Assembly (NCBI GenBank): GCA_964472195.1
Contig: CAYYJH010000015.1
Span: 1-39,151, forward strand
Length of the DNA: 39,151 nucleotides
Reading direction: 5' to 3'
Source of the DNA: BS750m-G4 sp964472195
Lineage (GTDB): Bacteria > Bacteroidota > Ignavibacteria > Tepidaquicellales > Tepidaquicellaceae
A program made the translations under genes and the position numbers. A model generated the notes under the pieces. It was not told where the DNA came from and did no database searches. It saw nothing but the letters and a program-made list of their open reading frames with translations. This document shows, piece after piece, positions 7,119 through 15,715 of the stretch; position 1 is the first letter of the stretch; each line of letters opens with the position of its first letter.

Positions 7119-10100
7119 ATGGCATATAAAGCAGATTTAAAAAGAAAACGCTTTTCCAAGGTCACTATTAATTTAGCTTCAACAGATTCTATTATTTCGA
7201 GTTCGTATGGTGAAGTTACAAAGCCAGAAACGATAAATTATAGAACTTTCAAACCTGATAAGGATGGTTTGTTTTGTGAAAAGACCTTCGGTCCAGTTAA
7301 GGACTGGGAATGTCACTGTGGAAAATATAAAGGAATCAGATATAAAGGAATTGTATGTGATAGGTGTGGTGTTGAGATAAATCTTAAAAGTGTAAGAAGG
7401 GATAGGATGGGACATATTTCTTTATGCGTTCCTGTTGTACACATCTGGTATTTTAGATCAATGCCGTCAAAAGTTGGATACGTACTGGGAATTTCCTCGA
7501 AAGAATTGGAGAAGATAATATATTATGAAACTTATGTTGTTATCAACCCTGGGAAAACTGATTTCCAAAAATTAGATCTAATTACAGAAGAGGATTACTT
7601 AGAAGCACTCGAAAACATGAGTGATGCTGAACAGGCACTTGACGATGAAGACCCCAAAAAATTTATTGCTGGTCAAGGAGGAAAAGCAATAAAAGAGTTA
7701 TTAAAAAGGGTTAATATTGAAGGAGAAGTCGGAACTTTAAGATCTCAACTTGCTGATCATCCATCCGCACTGAAGAAAGCAGATATTATTAAAAGATTAA
7801 GAGTTCTTGAGTCTTTCAGAACTAAAGAGGGTGGAAAGCCAAACAAACCTGAATGGATGATTCTTGATGTAATCCCAGTTATACCTCCTGAATTAAGACC
7901 TTTGGTTCCTCTTGAAGGGGGGAGATTTGCAACGAGTGATTTAAATGATCTTTATAGAAGAGTTATTATTAGAAATAATAGATTAAAAAGATTGATAGAT
8001 ATTAAAGCCCCTGAAGTAATTCTTCGAAATGAAAAGAGAATGCTTCAAGAAGCGGTTGATGCTTTATTAGATAACTCGAGGAGAGTAACAGCTGTTAAAT
8101 CTGAAAATAGGGCTCTCAAATCATTGTCTGATATTTTAAAAGGGAAACAAGGTAGGTTTAGACAAAATTTATTAGGTAAAAGAGTAGATTATTCCGGAAG
8201 GTCAGTCATTGTTGTTGGACCAGAGCTTAAATTACATGAGTGTGGAATGCCAAAAGACATAGCTCTTGAATTATTCAAGCCATTTGTTGTAAGACGATTA
8301 ATTGATAGAGACTATGTTAAAACAGTCAAAAGTGCAAAAAAATTAATTGATAAAAGAACTCCTGAAGTATGGGATATTCTTGAGAATGTTATTAACGGTC
8401 ACCCGGTTTTATTAAATCGTGCACCAACACTTCACAGATTAAGTATACAAGCATTTCAACCTGTTTTAATCGAAGGGAAAGCAATAACTCTTCATCCATT
8501 CGTATGTATAGCATTCAATGCTGATTTTGACGGTGATCAGATGGCTGTTCATGTTCCACTATCTTTTGATGCGCAATTAGAAGCATCCATCATGATGCTG
8601 TCAACTCATAATATACTTTCACCTCAGAATGGAAATCCAATAATTGTTCCTAATCAGGAATTGATTTTAGGATGTTATTATTTAACTAAAGAACTTGCAA
8701 ATGATTTGGGTGAAGGAAAAATCTTTTCTTCTCCTGAAGAAGTTATTATTGCATATAATAACAAAATGGTTGGATTACATGCAAGAATCAAAGTAAGAAT
8801 TGATGGTGAGATTATACCTACCACTACAGGACGTGTGTTATTTAATCAAATCATCCCTGAAGGTTTACCATTTATTAATGGACTTTTAAAGAAGAAAAAA
8901 GTCATTGATATTGTTGGAATGGTATATAAAAAGGTTGGAAATCAAAAGACTTCAATATTTCTTGATAAGTTGAAAGAGTTAGGTTTTAAAAATGCTACGG
9001 ATGGTGGATTATCAGTAAACATTGATGACATTGAAGTTCCGGAAACAAAAAAGAATATCATAGCAGAAGCAATAAAGAGAGTTGAAAACATTGAAAAATC
9101 GAAATTAAGAGGTATTATATCTGAAAATGAAAGATATAATAAGGTGATTGATATTTGGACACACGTAAGGGATGCTGTTAAGAATGATTTAATGAACAAT
9201 CTTAAGATGTCAAAACATGGATTCAATTCTTTACATATGATGATAGACTCTGGTGCGAGAGGTTCGGCAGAGCAGGTTAGTCAATTAGCTGGTATGAGAG
9301 GATTAATGCAGAAACCTCAGAAATCTCTTACAGGTCAGGCAGGGGAGATCATCGAGAATCCTATTTTAGCAAATTTTAAAGAAGGTTTGTCAATACTTGA
9401 GTATTTCATCTCTACTCATGGAGCCAGAAAAGGATTAGCAGATACCGCATTGAAAACAGCAGATGCAGGTTACTTGACCAGAAGGCTCGTTGATGTGGCT
9501 CAGGATGTTATTATTAATGAAAAAGACTGCGGTACTATCAGGGGAGTAATAACCGAAGCTTTAAAAGAAGGTGAAGATATAAAAGAATCCTTAGCTGAGA
9601 GAATTCTTGGAAGAGTAACTGTTAATGATATTGTTGACCCATTAACAAAAAAAATTATTGTAAAAGCCGGTGAAGATATAACAGAAGAAAAAGCTGATAT
9701 GATTTCCAATACTCCTATAACCGCAGTTGAAATTCGTTCGGTTCTTACATGTGAAAGTAAAAGAGGAGTATGTGCAAAATGTTATGGCAGAGATTTATCA
9801 GTTGGTAATTTAGTTGAAGTTGGAGAAGCTGTTGGTATTATCGCCGCGCAGTCTATTGGAGAACCTGGAACACAGCTAACACTCAGAACATTCCATATCG
9901 GTGGAACGGCAAGTAAGATTATAACTCAATCACAGATACCAACAAAGTTTGACGGAAAGGTAAAGTTTGAGAATTTGAGACTTGTAGAATATAAAGGTGC
10001 AACGGGGAATGTATATAGATCACTCAGCAGAAACGGAATCATAAACATTCTTGATAGTAAGGGTTCCAAGCTGACTAAATATGCTGTCCCTTACGGAGCA

Positions 10101-11384
10101 ACGTTACTTATCAGGAATAATCAAAAAGTTAAGAAAAATGAAACATTATACGAATGGGATCCATATAATTCAGTTATTATAGCAGAACATGATGGTCACA
10201 TAAATTATAGTGACATGGAAGAAGGTAAACAATATGAACTTATTAAAGATGAACAGACTGGTCATTTCCAAAAAACTGTTATTGAAAGTAAAGATAAAAC
10301 AAAGAGTCCAACAATACAGATATTAAGTCCTAAAGGAAGCAAACGAATTTTAAGTTCATATTTAATTCCTGCGAAAGCTAATTTATTAATTGATAATGGA
10401 GCAGATGTAAAAGCAGGGACTATAATGGTTAAAATCCCCAGAGAATCTGGAAAAACCAGGGATATAACCGGTGGATTACCTCGGGTTACGGAATTATTTG
10501 AAGCAAGGAGTCCGAGTGATCCTGCTAAAGTAGCTGAGATTGATGGGAAAGTTGAAATTGGAAAGATATCAAGAGGAAGTAGAGAATTAAGAATTATCAG
10601 CCTTGACGGTTCAAAAACTGTTGATTATAAAATTCCAATTGGAAAACACATTCTTGTTAGAAATGGAGATATTGTAACAGCTGGAGAATCAATGACAGGG
10701 GGAGCTCATGATCCGATCGATATTTTGAAAATTAAAGGTGTTGCCGAGGTTCAGGAATATCTTGTAAATGAAATCCAAGAAGTCTACAGGATACAAGGTG
10801 TAAAAATAAATGATAAACACATCGAAGTAATTGTAAGACAGATGTTACAAAAAGTAAGAGTTACTGATGCAGGGGACACAAGATTTCTTGAAGGTGATTT
10901 AATTCATAAAATTAATTTTGCAGAGGAAAATGAGAAATTGAAAGGCATGGTTGTAGTTAAAGATAAAGGTAATAGTAATGCTGTTAAGGAAAATGAAGTT
11001 CTTCCTAAGAAAATAGTCAAGGAAATCAATACCACACTGAAGAAGAAGAACAAAGCGACAGTTAAAACCAGAGATGCTATGCCTGCAACAGCAGATGCGG
11101 TGTTATTAGGAATAACACAAACTTCATTAACTACAGATAGTTTTATATCTGCCGCATCATTCCAGGAAACGACAAGAGTTCTAACTGATGCTGCAATTAA
11201 AGGGAAAGTTGATCATCTGTTAGGTTTGAAAGAAAATGTAATTATTGGTCAATTAATTCCTGCAGGTACGGGACTAAAAAAGTATAAAGACCTTATAGTT
11301 GTACCGAAAGATATTGAAATTACTAAAAAGAAGGAAGGAGTGAGTGAAGTGGTAAGCGAAGAGAAAGAAGAAGTAAAAACTTAA
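7119..11384 (+). CDS. rpoC: DNA-directed RNA polymerase subunit beta'
   Basis: RpoC carries the catalytic Mg2+-binding loop of RNA polymerase. That loop is visible as NADFDGDQM with aspartates D469, D471 and D473. The N-terminal zinc-binding site is C65-x-C67...C80-xx-C83, and the second zinc site has CESKRGVCAKC near residue 880. The trigger-loop/bridge region includes EPGTQLTLRTFHIGGTAS. The 1421-residue length is normal for Bacteroidota-type beta'. The last 20 residues are a loose acidic tail. It ends the ribosomal/RNAP transcript and is followed by two terminators. Confidence 0.99.
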   Translation: MAYKADLKRKRFSKVTINLASTDSIISSSYGEVTKPETINYRTFKPDKDGLFCEKTFGPVKDWECHCGKYKGIRYKGIVCDRCGVEINLKSVRRDRMGHISLCVPVVHIWYFRSMPSKVGYVLGISSKELEKIIYYETYVVINPGKTDFQKLDLITEEDYLEALENMSDAEQALDDEDPKKFIAGQGGKAIKELLKRVNIEGEVGTLRSQLADHPSALKKADIIKRLRVLESFRTKEGGKPNKPEWMILDVIPVIPPELRPLVPLEGGRFATSDLNDLYRRVIIRNNRLKRLIDIKAPEVILRNEKRMLQEAVDALLDNSRRVTAVKSENRALKSLSDILKGKQGRFRQNLLGKRVDYSGRSVIVVGPELKLHECGMPKDIALELFKPFVVRRLIDRDYVKTVKSAKKLIDKRTPEVWDILENVINGHPVLLNRAPTLHRLSIQAFQPVLIEGKAITLHPFVCIAFNADFDGDQMAVHVPLSFDAQLEASIMMLSTHNILSPQNGNPIIVPNQELILGCYYLTKELANDLGEGKIFSSPEEVIIAYNNKMVGLHARIKVRIDGEIIPTTTGRVLFNQIIPEGLPFINGLLKKKKVIDIVGMVYKKVGNQKTSIFLDKLKELGFKNATDGGLSVNIDDIEVPETKKNIIAEAIKRVENIEKSKLRGIISENERYNKVIDIWTHVRDAVKNDLMNNLKMSKHGFNSLHMMIDSGARGSAEQVSQLAGMRGLMQKPQKSLTGQAGEIIENPILANFKEGLSILEYFISTHGARKGLADTALKTADAGYLTRRLVDVAQDVIINEKDCGTIRGVITEALKEGEDIKESLAERILGRVTVNDIVDPLTKKIIVKAGEDITEEKADMISNTPITAVEIRSVLTCESKRGVCAKCYGRDLSVGNLVEVGEAVGIIAAQSIGEPGTQLTLRTFHIGGTASKIITQSQIPTKFDGKVKFENLRLVEYKGATGNVYRSLSRNGIINILDSKGSKLTKYAVPYGATLLIRNNQKVKKNETLYEWDPYNSVIIAEHDGHINYSDMEEGKQYELIKDEQTGHFQKTVIESKDKTKSPTIQILSPKGSKRILSSYLIPAKANLLIDNGADVKAGTIMVKIPRESGKTRDITGGLPRVTELFEARSPSDPAKVAEIDGKVEIGKISRGSRELRIISLDGSKTVDYKIPIGKHILVRNGDIVTAGESMTGGAHDPIDILKIKGVAEVQEYLVNEIQEVYRIQGVKINDKHIEVIVRQMLQKVRVTDAGDTRFLEGDLIHKINFAEENEKLKGMVVVKDKGNSNAVKENEVLPKKIVKEINTTLKKKNKATVKTRDAMPATADAVLLGITQTSLTTDSFISAASFQETTRVLTDAAIKGKVDHLLGLKENVIIGQLIPAGTGLKKYKDLIVVPKDIEITKKKEGVSEVVSEEKEEVKT

Positions 11385-11416
11385 TAATGTAGATTTTTTA
11401 AAAATTTATCTTTATA

Positions 11417-11459
11417 AAGCTCGCTTGAATAAAATGATTTAGACAAGCGGGCTTTTTGT
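11417..11459 (+). terminator. Intrinsic terminator 1 after rpoC
   Basis: AAGCTCGCTTG (11417-11427) pairs with CAAGCGGGCTT (11444-11454), with a single G-U pair, across a 16-base AT-rich loop. It is followed at once by a T tract. This is a clear Rho-independent terminator 33 bases after the rpoC stop. Confidence 0.88.
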
Positions 11460-11475
11460 TTATGATATACAATTT

Positions 11476-11506
11476 GGGTTTCCAGAATTATTTGGAAACC
11501 CTTTTT
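11476..11506 (+). terminator. Intrinsic terminator 2 after rpoC
   Basis: GGGTTTCCA (11476-11484) pairs perfectly with TGGAAACCC (11493-11501) over an 8-base loop, followed by five T. Together with terminator 1 it forms a tandem stop that insulates the rpoBC transcript from the dcw cluster. With an A-rich 5' flank it could also work weakly on the other strand. Confidence 0.88.
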
Positions 11507-11608
11507 CATATAAAGAAATTCTTATAATGGAGTATTATTGCTTTAAAACAAAAGGTTAATAATTACAAAAATAGAAAAATAAAAATTATATGATATTTCA
11601 TATTATTG

Positions 11609-11639
11609 TTTGACTTTAATAAAAAATTAGTTATTTTTG
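11609..11639 (+). promoter_or_regulatory. Bacteroidota-type promoter of the dcw cluster
   Basis: TTTG (11609-11612) is followed after 19 bases by TATTTTTG (11632-11639). This matches the known Bacteroidota form, -33 TTTG and -7 TAnnTTTG with a 19-21 bp spacer. The expected transcription start is about 11646, directly before the MraZ boxes. A sigma-70 reading (TTGACT with a TATATA box) would need a spacer of about 24 bp and is less likely. It is placed between the rpoC terminators and mraZ. Confidence 0.7.
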
Positions 11640-11647
11640 TATATAAG

Positions 11648-11672
11648 TGGGGGGATGTGGGGAAATGTGGAG
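11648..11672 (+). promoter_or_regulatory. MraZ operator: three boxes at 10-bp period
   Basis: TGGGG (11648-11652), TGGGG (11658-11662) and TGGAG (11668-11672) are separated by exactly 5 bases (GGATG and AAATG). E. coli MraZ is known to bind TGGGN direct repeats separated by 5 bp upstream of its own gene; two boxes here match fully and the third differs at one position. They overlap the predicted transcription start and early leader, so MraZ bound here would block or modulate dcw transcription. Confidence 0.75.
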
Positions 11673-11709
11673 ATTCACCCCATTTAAAACAGAAATATTA
11701 AATAATTTT

Positions 11710-12168
11710 ATGTTTCAAGGTCACTCAATAGGAAATATAGATTCGAAATCAAGACTAATCATCCCGGTTAAGTTTCGCAAATATATTAAACCTGAAGCTC
11801 AAAATAAAGTTGTTTTAACAAGAGGACTTGATAAGTGTTTATTTGTTTACCCTCTCAATATATGGGAAAATGTAAAGGCTCGTTTATCAAAGTATAATGC
11901 ATTCAATTCTGAGCAACGATTTTTCCTAAGACAATTCCTAATGTTTGTTAATGAATGTGAACTTGATTCACAGAACAGAATATTAATACCAACTCAATTA
12001 ATTCAATTCGCAGAGATATCGAAAGAAGTTTTAATACTTGGTCAGTTGGATAAAATCGAACTCTGGAATCCAGAAAAAACCAAGGAATATGAAAAAGGTC
12101 AACCGGAATCCTACGAAGCAATTGCAGAAAAAGTATCCGAGATATTCAATCTAAATAACGAAATTTAA
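11710..12168 (+). CDS. mraZ: Transcriptional regulator MraZ
   Basis: MraZ is an AbrB-fold DNA-binding protein, usually the first gene of the dcw cluster and a regulator of it. The family start MFQGHS and the two repeated motifs IDSKSRLIIPVKFRKYI (about residues 9-25) and LDSQNRILIPTQLIQFA are both present. I chose ATG 11710 (152 residues). The frame is open back to a GTG at 11647, but that extension would translate the MraZ boxes and adds residues not found in the family. No clear SD precedes 11710, which is normal for this group. rsmH follows after 60 bp. Confidence 0.93.
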   Translation: MFQGHSIGNIDSKSRLIIPVKFRKYIKPEAQNKVVLTRGLDKCLFVYPLNIWENVKARLSKYNAFNSEQRFFLRQFLMFVNECELDSQNRILIPTQLIQFAEISKEVLILGQLDKIELWNPEKTKEYEKGQPESYEAIAEKVSEIFNLNNEI

Positions 12169-12228
12169 GAGTAAGCCAATGATGTCAAACAATATAGATA
12201 ATTAAAGTATCATGAATACTTTGTACAA

Positions 12229-13167
12229 ATGCAGAATGATATTTTTCATATTCCAGTTCTTTTAAATCAATCAATAGAATTATTAATTAATCCAAATTTT
12301 ATTAATAATGTTATAATTGACGGAACGACCGGTGGTGGAGGTTACGCAGAAGAGATTAATAAACGAACTTCAAACGCAAGTAAAATAATCTGTATAGATA
12401 AAGATGAAAATGCGTTGAGTTTTAGCAAGAATAGGTTACATAATTATTCTGACAAGATTACTTTTGTTAATGACAATTTTGGTAACATTAAAAGAATCCT
12501 AAAAACAATAAACATTAAATCAATAACAGGTTTTGTGTTGGATCTTGGCTTATCGTCATATCAGCTCGAAAAGGAAGATGGCTTTAGTTACATGAAAGAT
12601 ACCCCGCTTGATATGAGAGCTTCTAAAATTAATAAAATAAAAGCATCTGATGTTATAAATGGATATTCAAAACAAGAGTTAACGGATTTGTTTAGAGATT
12701 ATGGTGAAATCGGAAATGCGACGAGATTATCAGATATAATCATTCAAAATAGAAAAAAGCAAAAGATTAATTCCACTATGCAATTGGTAGAAATTATAAA
12801 GAGCGAATACAAAATTAGTGAACGAAATCTTTATAAGTTTTTATCAAAGATTTTTCAAGCTATTAGAATAGCTGTAAACAACGAACTAAAAAATTTAGAG
12901 AATGCTTTGTATCAGTCGCTTGATTGCTTAACAGTTGGGGGCCGGTTAGTTGTTATTTCTTATCACTCTCTGGAAGATAGGATAGTAAAAAATTTTTTCA
13001 AAGAAATGTCTTTTACTCCTTCGATATCAAAGTATAAATTGAATGATGATTTAAAAACCGCAAAATTAAAAGTATTAACCAGGAAGCCTATAACTCCATC
13101 GAGGAAAGAGATAGTTGCTAATCCAAGAGCAAGAAGTGCAAAACTTAGAGCCGCAGAGAGACTATGA
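12229..13167 (+). CDS. rsmH: 16S rRNA (cytosine1402-N4)-methyltransferase
   Basis: RsmH (MraW) methylates N4 of C1402 in 16S rRNA using S-adenosylmethionine. The 312 residues begin with the family sequence HIPVLLNQSIELL. The SAM-binding glycine loop is D31-GTTGGGG. Further motifs are GFVLDLGLSSYQLE, TPLDMRAS, FQAIRIAVNNEL and VISYHSLEDRIVKNFF, ending with NPRARSAKLRAAERL. The stop overlaps the next start by 4 bp (ATGA), indicating translational coupling with ftsL. Confidence 0.98.
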   Translation: MQNDIFHIPVLLNQSIELLINPNFINNVIIDGTTGGGGYAEEINKRTSNASKIICIDKDENALSFSKNRLHNYSDKITFVNDNFGNIKRILKTINIKSITGFVLDLGLSSYQLEKEDGFSYMKDTPLDMRASKINKIKASDVINGYSKQELTDLFRDYGEIGNATRLSDIIIQNRKKQKINSTMQLVEIIKSEYKISERNLYKFLSKIFQAIRIAVNNELKNLENALYQSLDCLTVGGRLVVISYHSLEDRIVKNFFKEMSFTPSISKYKLNDDLKTAKLKVLTRKPITPSRKEIVANPRARSAKLRAAERL

Positions 13168-13499
13168 AGTCTTTGAGTAGAAATATAAAAGCAAATACAA
13201 CAGGAAAGAGAATATCTATATTTTATGTTTTAATTGGTTTTTTTGTATTCGCATTCATAATTGGAATTTATATTAACAATGTAATTATTGTAAATGAATT
13301 AACTGTAACTAATAACAATCTAAAAGAGTCTTTTGATAAAGAAATGCAAAAGAATGATATGTTAAGATCAGAAATGGAAAAACTAAGTAGTTATGAAAGG
13401 ATAAGAGTCATTGCTACTGAGAAATTAGAATTAAGGTTTTTTGATATTGCAATTAATGACAGTAACTATCTCGTCGTTGGTAAATCAGATTTACAATAA
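13164..13499 (+). CDS. ftsL: FtsL-like cell division protein
   Basis: This is a small bitopic protein of 111 residues. A basic N-terminus (about 1-20) is followed by one membrane segment (about 21-44, ISIFYVLIGFFVFAFIIGIY) and then a Lys/Glu-rich predicted coiled coil (about 50-90). It ends with a sequence like those in FtsL/DivIC proteins (ERIRVIATEKLELRF). Position between rsmH and ftsI is the standard place for ftsL. FtsL bridges FtsB/DivIC and FtsQ and helps activate FtsW-FtsI. Sequence similarity in this family is low, so the call rests on architecture and context. Confidence 0.85.
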   Translation: MKSLSRNIKANTTGKRISIFYVLIGFFVFAFIIGIYINNVIIVNELTVTNNNLKESFDKEMQKNDMLRSEMEKLSSYERIRVIATEKLELRFFDIAINDSNYLVVGKSDLQ

Positions 13500-13516
13500 T
13501 ATTATTTAGATAAAAA

Positions 13517-15694
13517 GTGAATGAATTAATAAATAACGGCAAGGTTGAAACAAACAAATCACGAAGAATAAATTTTCTTCTGGTTGGTTTCATTTGTATT
13601 TTTTTAATTATCTTATTTAAGCTCACTAATATTCAAATATTAGAATCTGAAAAATACAAATTAACTGCTAAAAAGCAATATCAAACTAAAGTGATATTGA
13701 GCCCATCGAGAGGATTGATATTTGACAGAAATATGAATTTACTTGTTTCGAACTCACATTCTGTTTCTATAGCTGCGGATCCCAATATGATAAATGATGC
13801 AGAGAGTGTAGCTAATATTCTATCCGTGATTTTCAACAAAGGTAAAAATGAATATTTAGAAAAGTTAAATAATAGCAAAACATCATTTGTTTACTTAGAA
13901 AGGAAAAAGAATATTGAGGAAATAAAAGGACTTGATACATTAAATATAGAAGGATTAATAGTATTAAAAGAACCCACGAGAATCTATAATTACGGAACTC
14001 TTGCTTCTCAGATTCTAGGATTTACCGACATAGATAATAAAGGTCAAAGTGGTATAGAGCGTGCTTTTGAAAATGAATTATCAGGTAAAGAAGGATATAT
14101 GATTATGCAAAAAGATGGCAGGGGTAACATGCGACCTGATATAGATTTTCCTCAAAAAGAACCTGTAAAAGGAAACAATATCGTATTAACGATTGATATT
14201 AACGTTCAGAGACTTGTTGAAGAGGAGTTAAAAAAGGGTACTGAGTACTATAAGGCGGATCGTAGTAAAGTAGTAGTAGTTTCAGTAAAGACAGGTGAGG
14301 TTTTAGCATTGTGCTCATATCCAACATTTGACCCCAATAATATTCAACCCGGTGATACCACTGGTATGAAAAACACAGTGATTTCTGATATTTACGAACC
14401 GGGATCAACTTTTAAACTTATAACAGCTGCTGGTTCACTTGAAGAGAAGATTGAAAACAAAAGTTCGATTATCGCAACCGAAGGAGGTGCTTTTGATGTT
14501 CACGGCAATTTGATAAAAGACTCACATAGTTCGTATTCATTGACCTTCCAGCAGACAATAGAGCAATCCAGTAATATAGGAATGATGAAAATTGCTAAGA
14601 AGCTTGGGTCAGAAAGATTTTATAAGTATGCAAGAGATTTTGGATTTGGAATATACACAGGTATTGAATTACCAGGTGAAAATAAAGGGTATCTGAAAAG
14701 ACCTCTAGATTTTTCTCCGGAATCATTGGAATATATGGCAATTGGTTATCAGGTTATGGTGAATACAGTACAATTAGCATACGCATATGCTTCGATAGCA
14801 AATAATGGAATATTAATGAAGCCTTCTGTATTGAAAAAAGAAATTGGTTTGGATGGAAACATATTATATGAAAACAATCCAACTCCGATTAGACGGGTTG
14901 TATCACAAAACACAGCACAAACGTTAACTCTTCTATTGACCGGAGTAGTTGAAAGAGGTACGGGGAAAAAAGCAGCAATTGAAAATGTTCATATTGCAGG
15001 AAAAACAGGCACGGCTCAAAAGTTAGTAAATGGAAAATACTCAAGCAGTTCTCACACTGCAACATTTTTAGGTTATTTTCCCTCAGAAGATCCAATGATT
15101 CTTGTTGCTGTTGTTGTTGATAATCCGAAGTTCGGTGGGAATTACGGTGGATCGGTAGCAGCACCAATATTTCAAAAAATCGTAACCCGCATAATTAACT
15201 ATACTGAAATTCTGGAAACACCTAATCCAGAGTTTCTAAAAACAAATTTTACTAATGTCCCGAAAAAACAGATGGAAATTAAGAAGATAAAAAACACGTA
15301 TGAATATGTACCGAACTTGATTGATTTGGAAGTAAAGGATGCAATAGAAGTTCTTAAAGAAAAAGGATTATCTTTCGAAATAATAAATAATAATAAGCAA
15401 GTAAAAGATTATAAAAACATCATTGTTGCCCAGTTACCATTACCGAATGAAAAAATTACTAATAATATTAAGATTAAATTGACTGTGAAAAGTATAAATG
15501 TTAAAAATAAGAAATTAATCAAAGTTCCAAATGTATTAAAATACAGTCTGAGAAGAGCAATAAATAAATTAGTTGCGAAAGGATTTACTGTAGAAATTAA
15601 CGGAAGTGGACGCATTATTGACCAGATGCCAAAGCCTGATACAAAGCAACCTCCTGAAAGTAAGATAATCTTATTTTGTAAAAATGAATTTTAA
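13517..15694 (+). CDS. ftsI: Penicillin-binding protein FtsI/SpoVD-type, with two PASTA domains
   Basis: This is a septal peptidoglycan transpeptidase. It has an N-terminal membrane anchor (about 18-38), a dimerisation domain (SPSRGLIFDRN), and a transpeptidase domain with the three active-site motifs S297-TFK300, S351-S-N353 and K496-TGT499. Two PASTA domains follow, at about 597-664 (YVPNLIDLEVKDAI) and 669-725 (KVPNVLKYSLRRAI). The total of 725 residues is longer than E. coli FtsI because of the PASTA domains. The GTG at 13517 is the only sensible start; the neighbouring ATG at 13521 is out of frame. It is 17 bp after ftsL. Confidence 0.97.
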   Translation: MNELINNGKVETNKSRRINFLLVGFICIFLIILFKLTNIQILESEKYKLTAKKQYQTKVILSPSRGLIFDRNMNLLVSNSHSVSIAADPNMINDAESVANILSVIFNKGKNEYLEKLNNSKTSFVYLERKKNIEEIKGLDTLNIEGLIVLKEPTRIYNYGTLASQILGFTDIDNKGQSGIERAFENELSGKEGYMIMQKDGRGNMRPDIDFPQKEPVKGNNIVLTIDINVQRLVEEELKKGTEYYKADRSKVVVVSVKTGEVLALCSYPTFDPNNIQPGDTTGMKNTVISDIYEPGSTFKLITAAGSLEEKIENKSSIIATEGGAFDVHGNLIKDSHSSYSLTFQQTIEQSSNIGMMKIAKKLGSERFYKYARDFGFGIYTGIELPGENKGYLKRPLDFSPESLEYMAIGYQVMVNTVQLAYAYASIANNGILMKPSVLKKEIGLDGNILYENNPTPIRRVVSQNTAQTLTLLLTGVVERGTGKKAAIENVHIAGKTGTAQKLVNGKYSSSSHTATFLGYFPSEDPMILVAVVVDNPKFGGNYGGSVAAPIFQKIVTRIINYTEILETPNPEFLKTNFTNVPKKQMEIKKIKNTYEYVPNLIDLEVKDAIEVLKEKGLSFEIINNNKQVKDYKNIIVAQLPLPNEKITNNIKIKLTVKSINVKNKKLIKVPNVLKYSLRRAINKLVAKGFTVEINGSGRIIDQMPKPDTKQPPESKIILFCKNEF

Positions 15695-15715
15695 GATTGG
15701 ATGTGAATTTAATTT

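Noticed and set aside
11610..11646. Sigma-70 style promoter TTGACT with TATATA
   Set aside because: The spacer would be about 24 bp; the Bacteroidota-type reading at the same place fits far better.
11647..11709. GTG start giving MraZ a 21-residue N-terminal extension
   Set aside because: The extension translates the MraZ boxes, lies at the predicted transcription start and has no family counterpart. MraZ proteins begin at the MFQGHS-like sequence.
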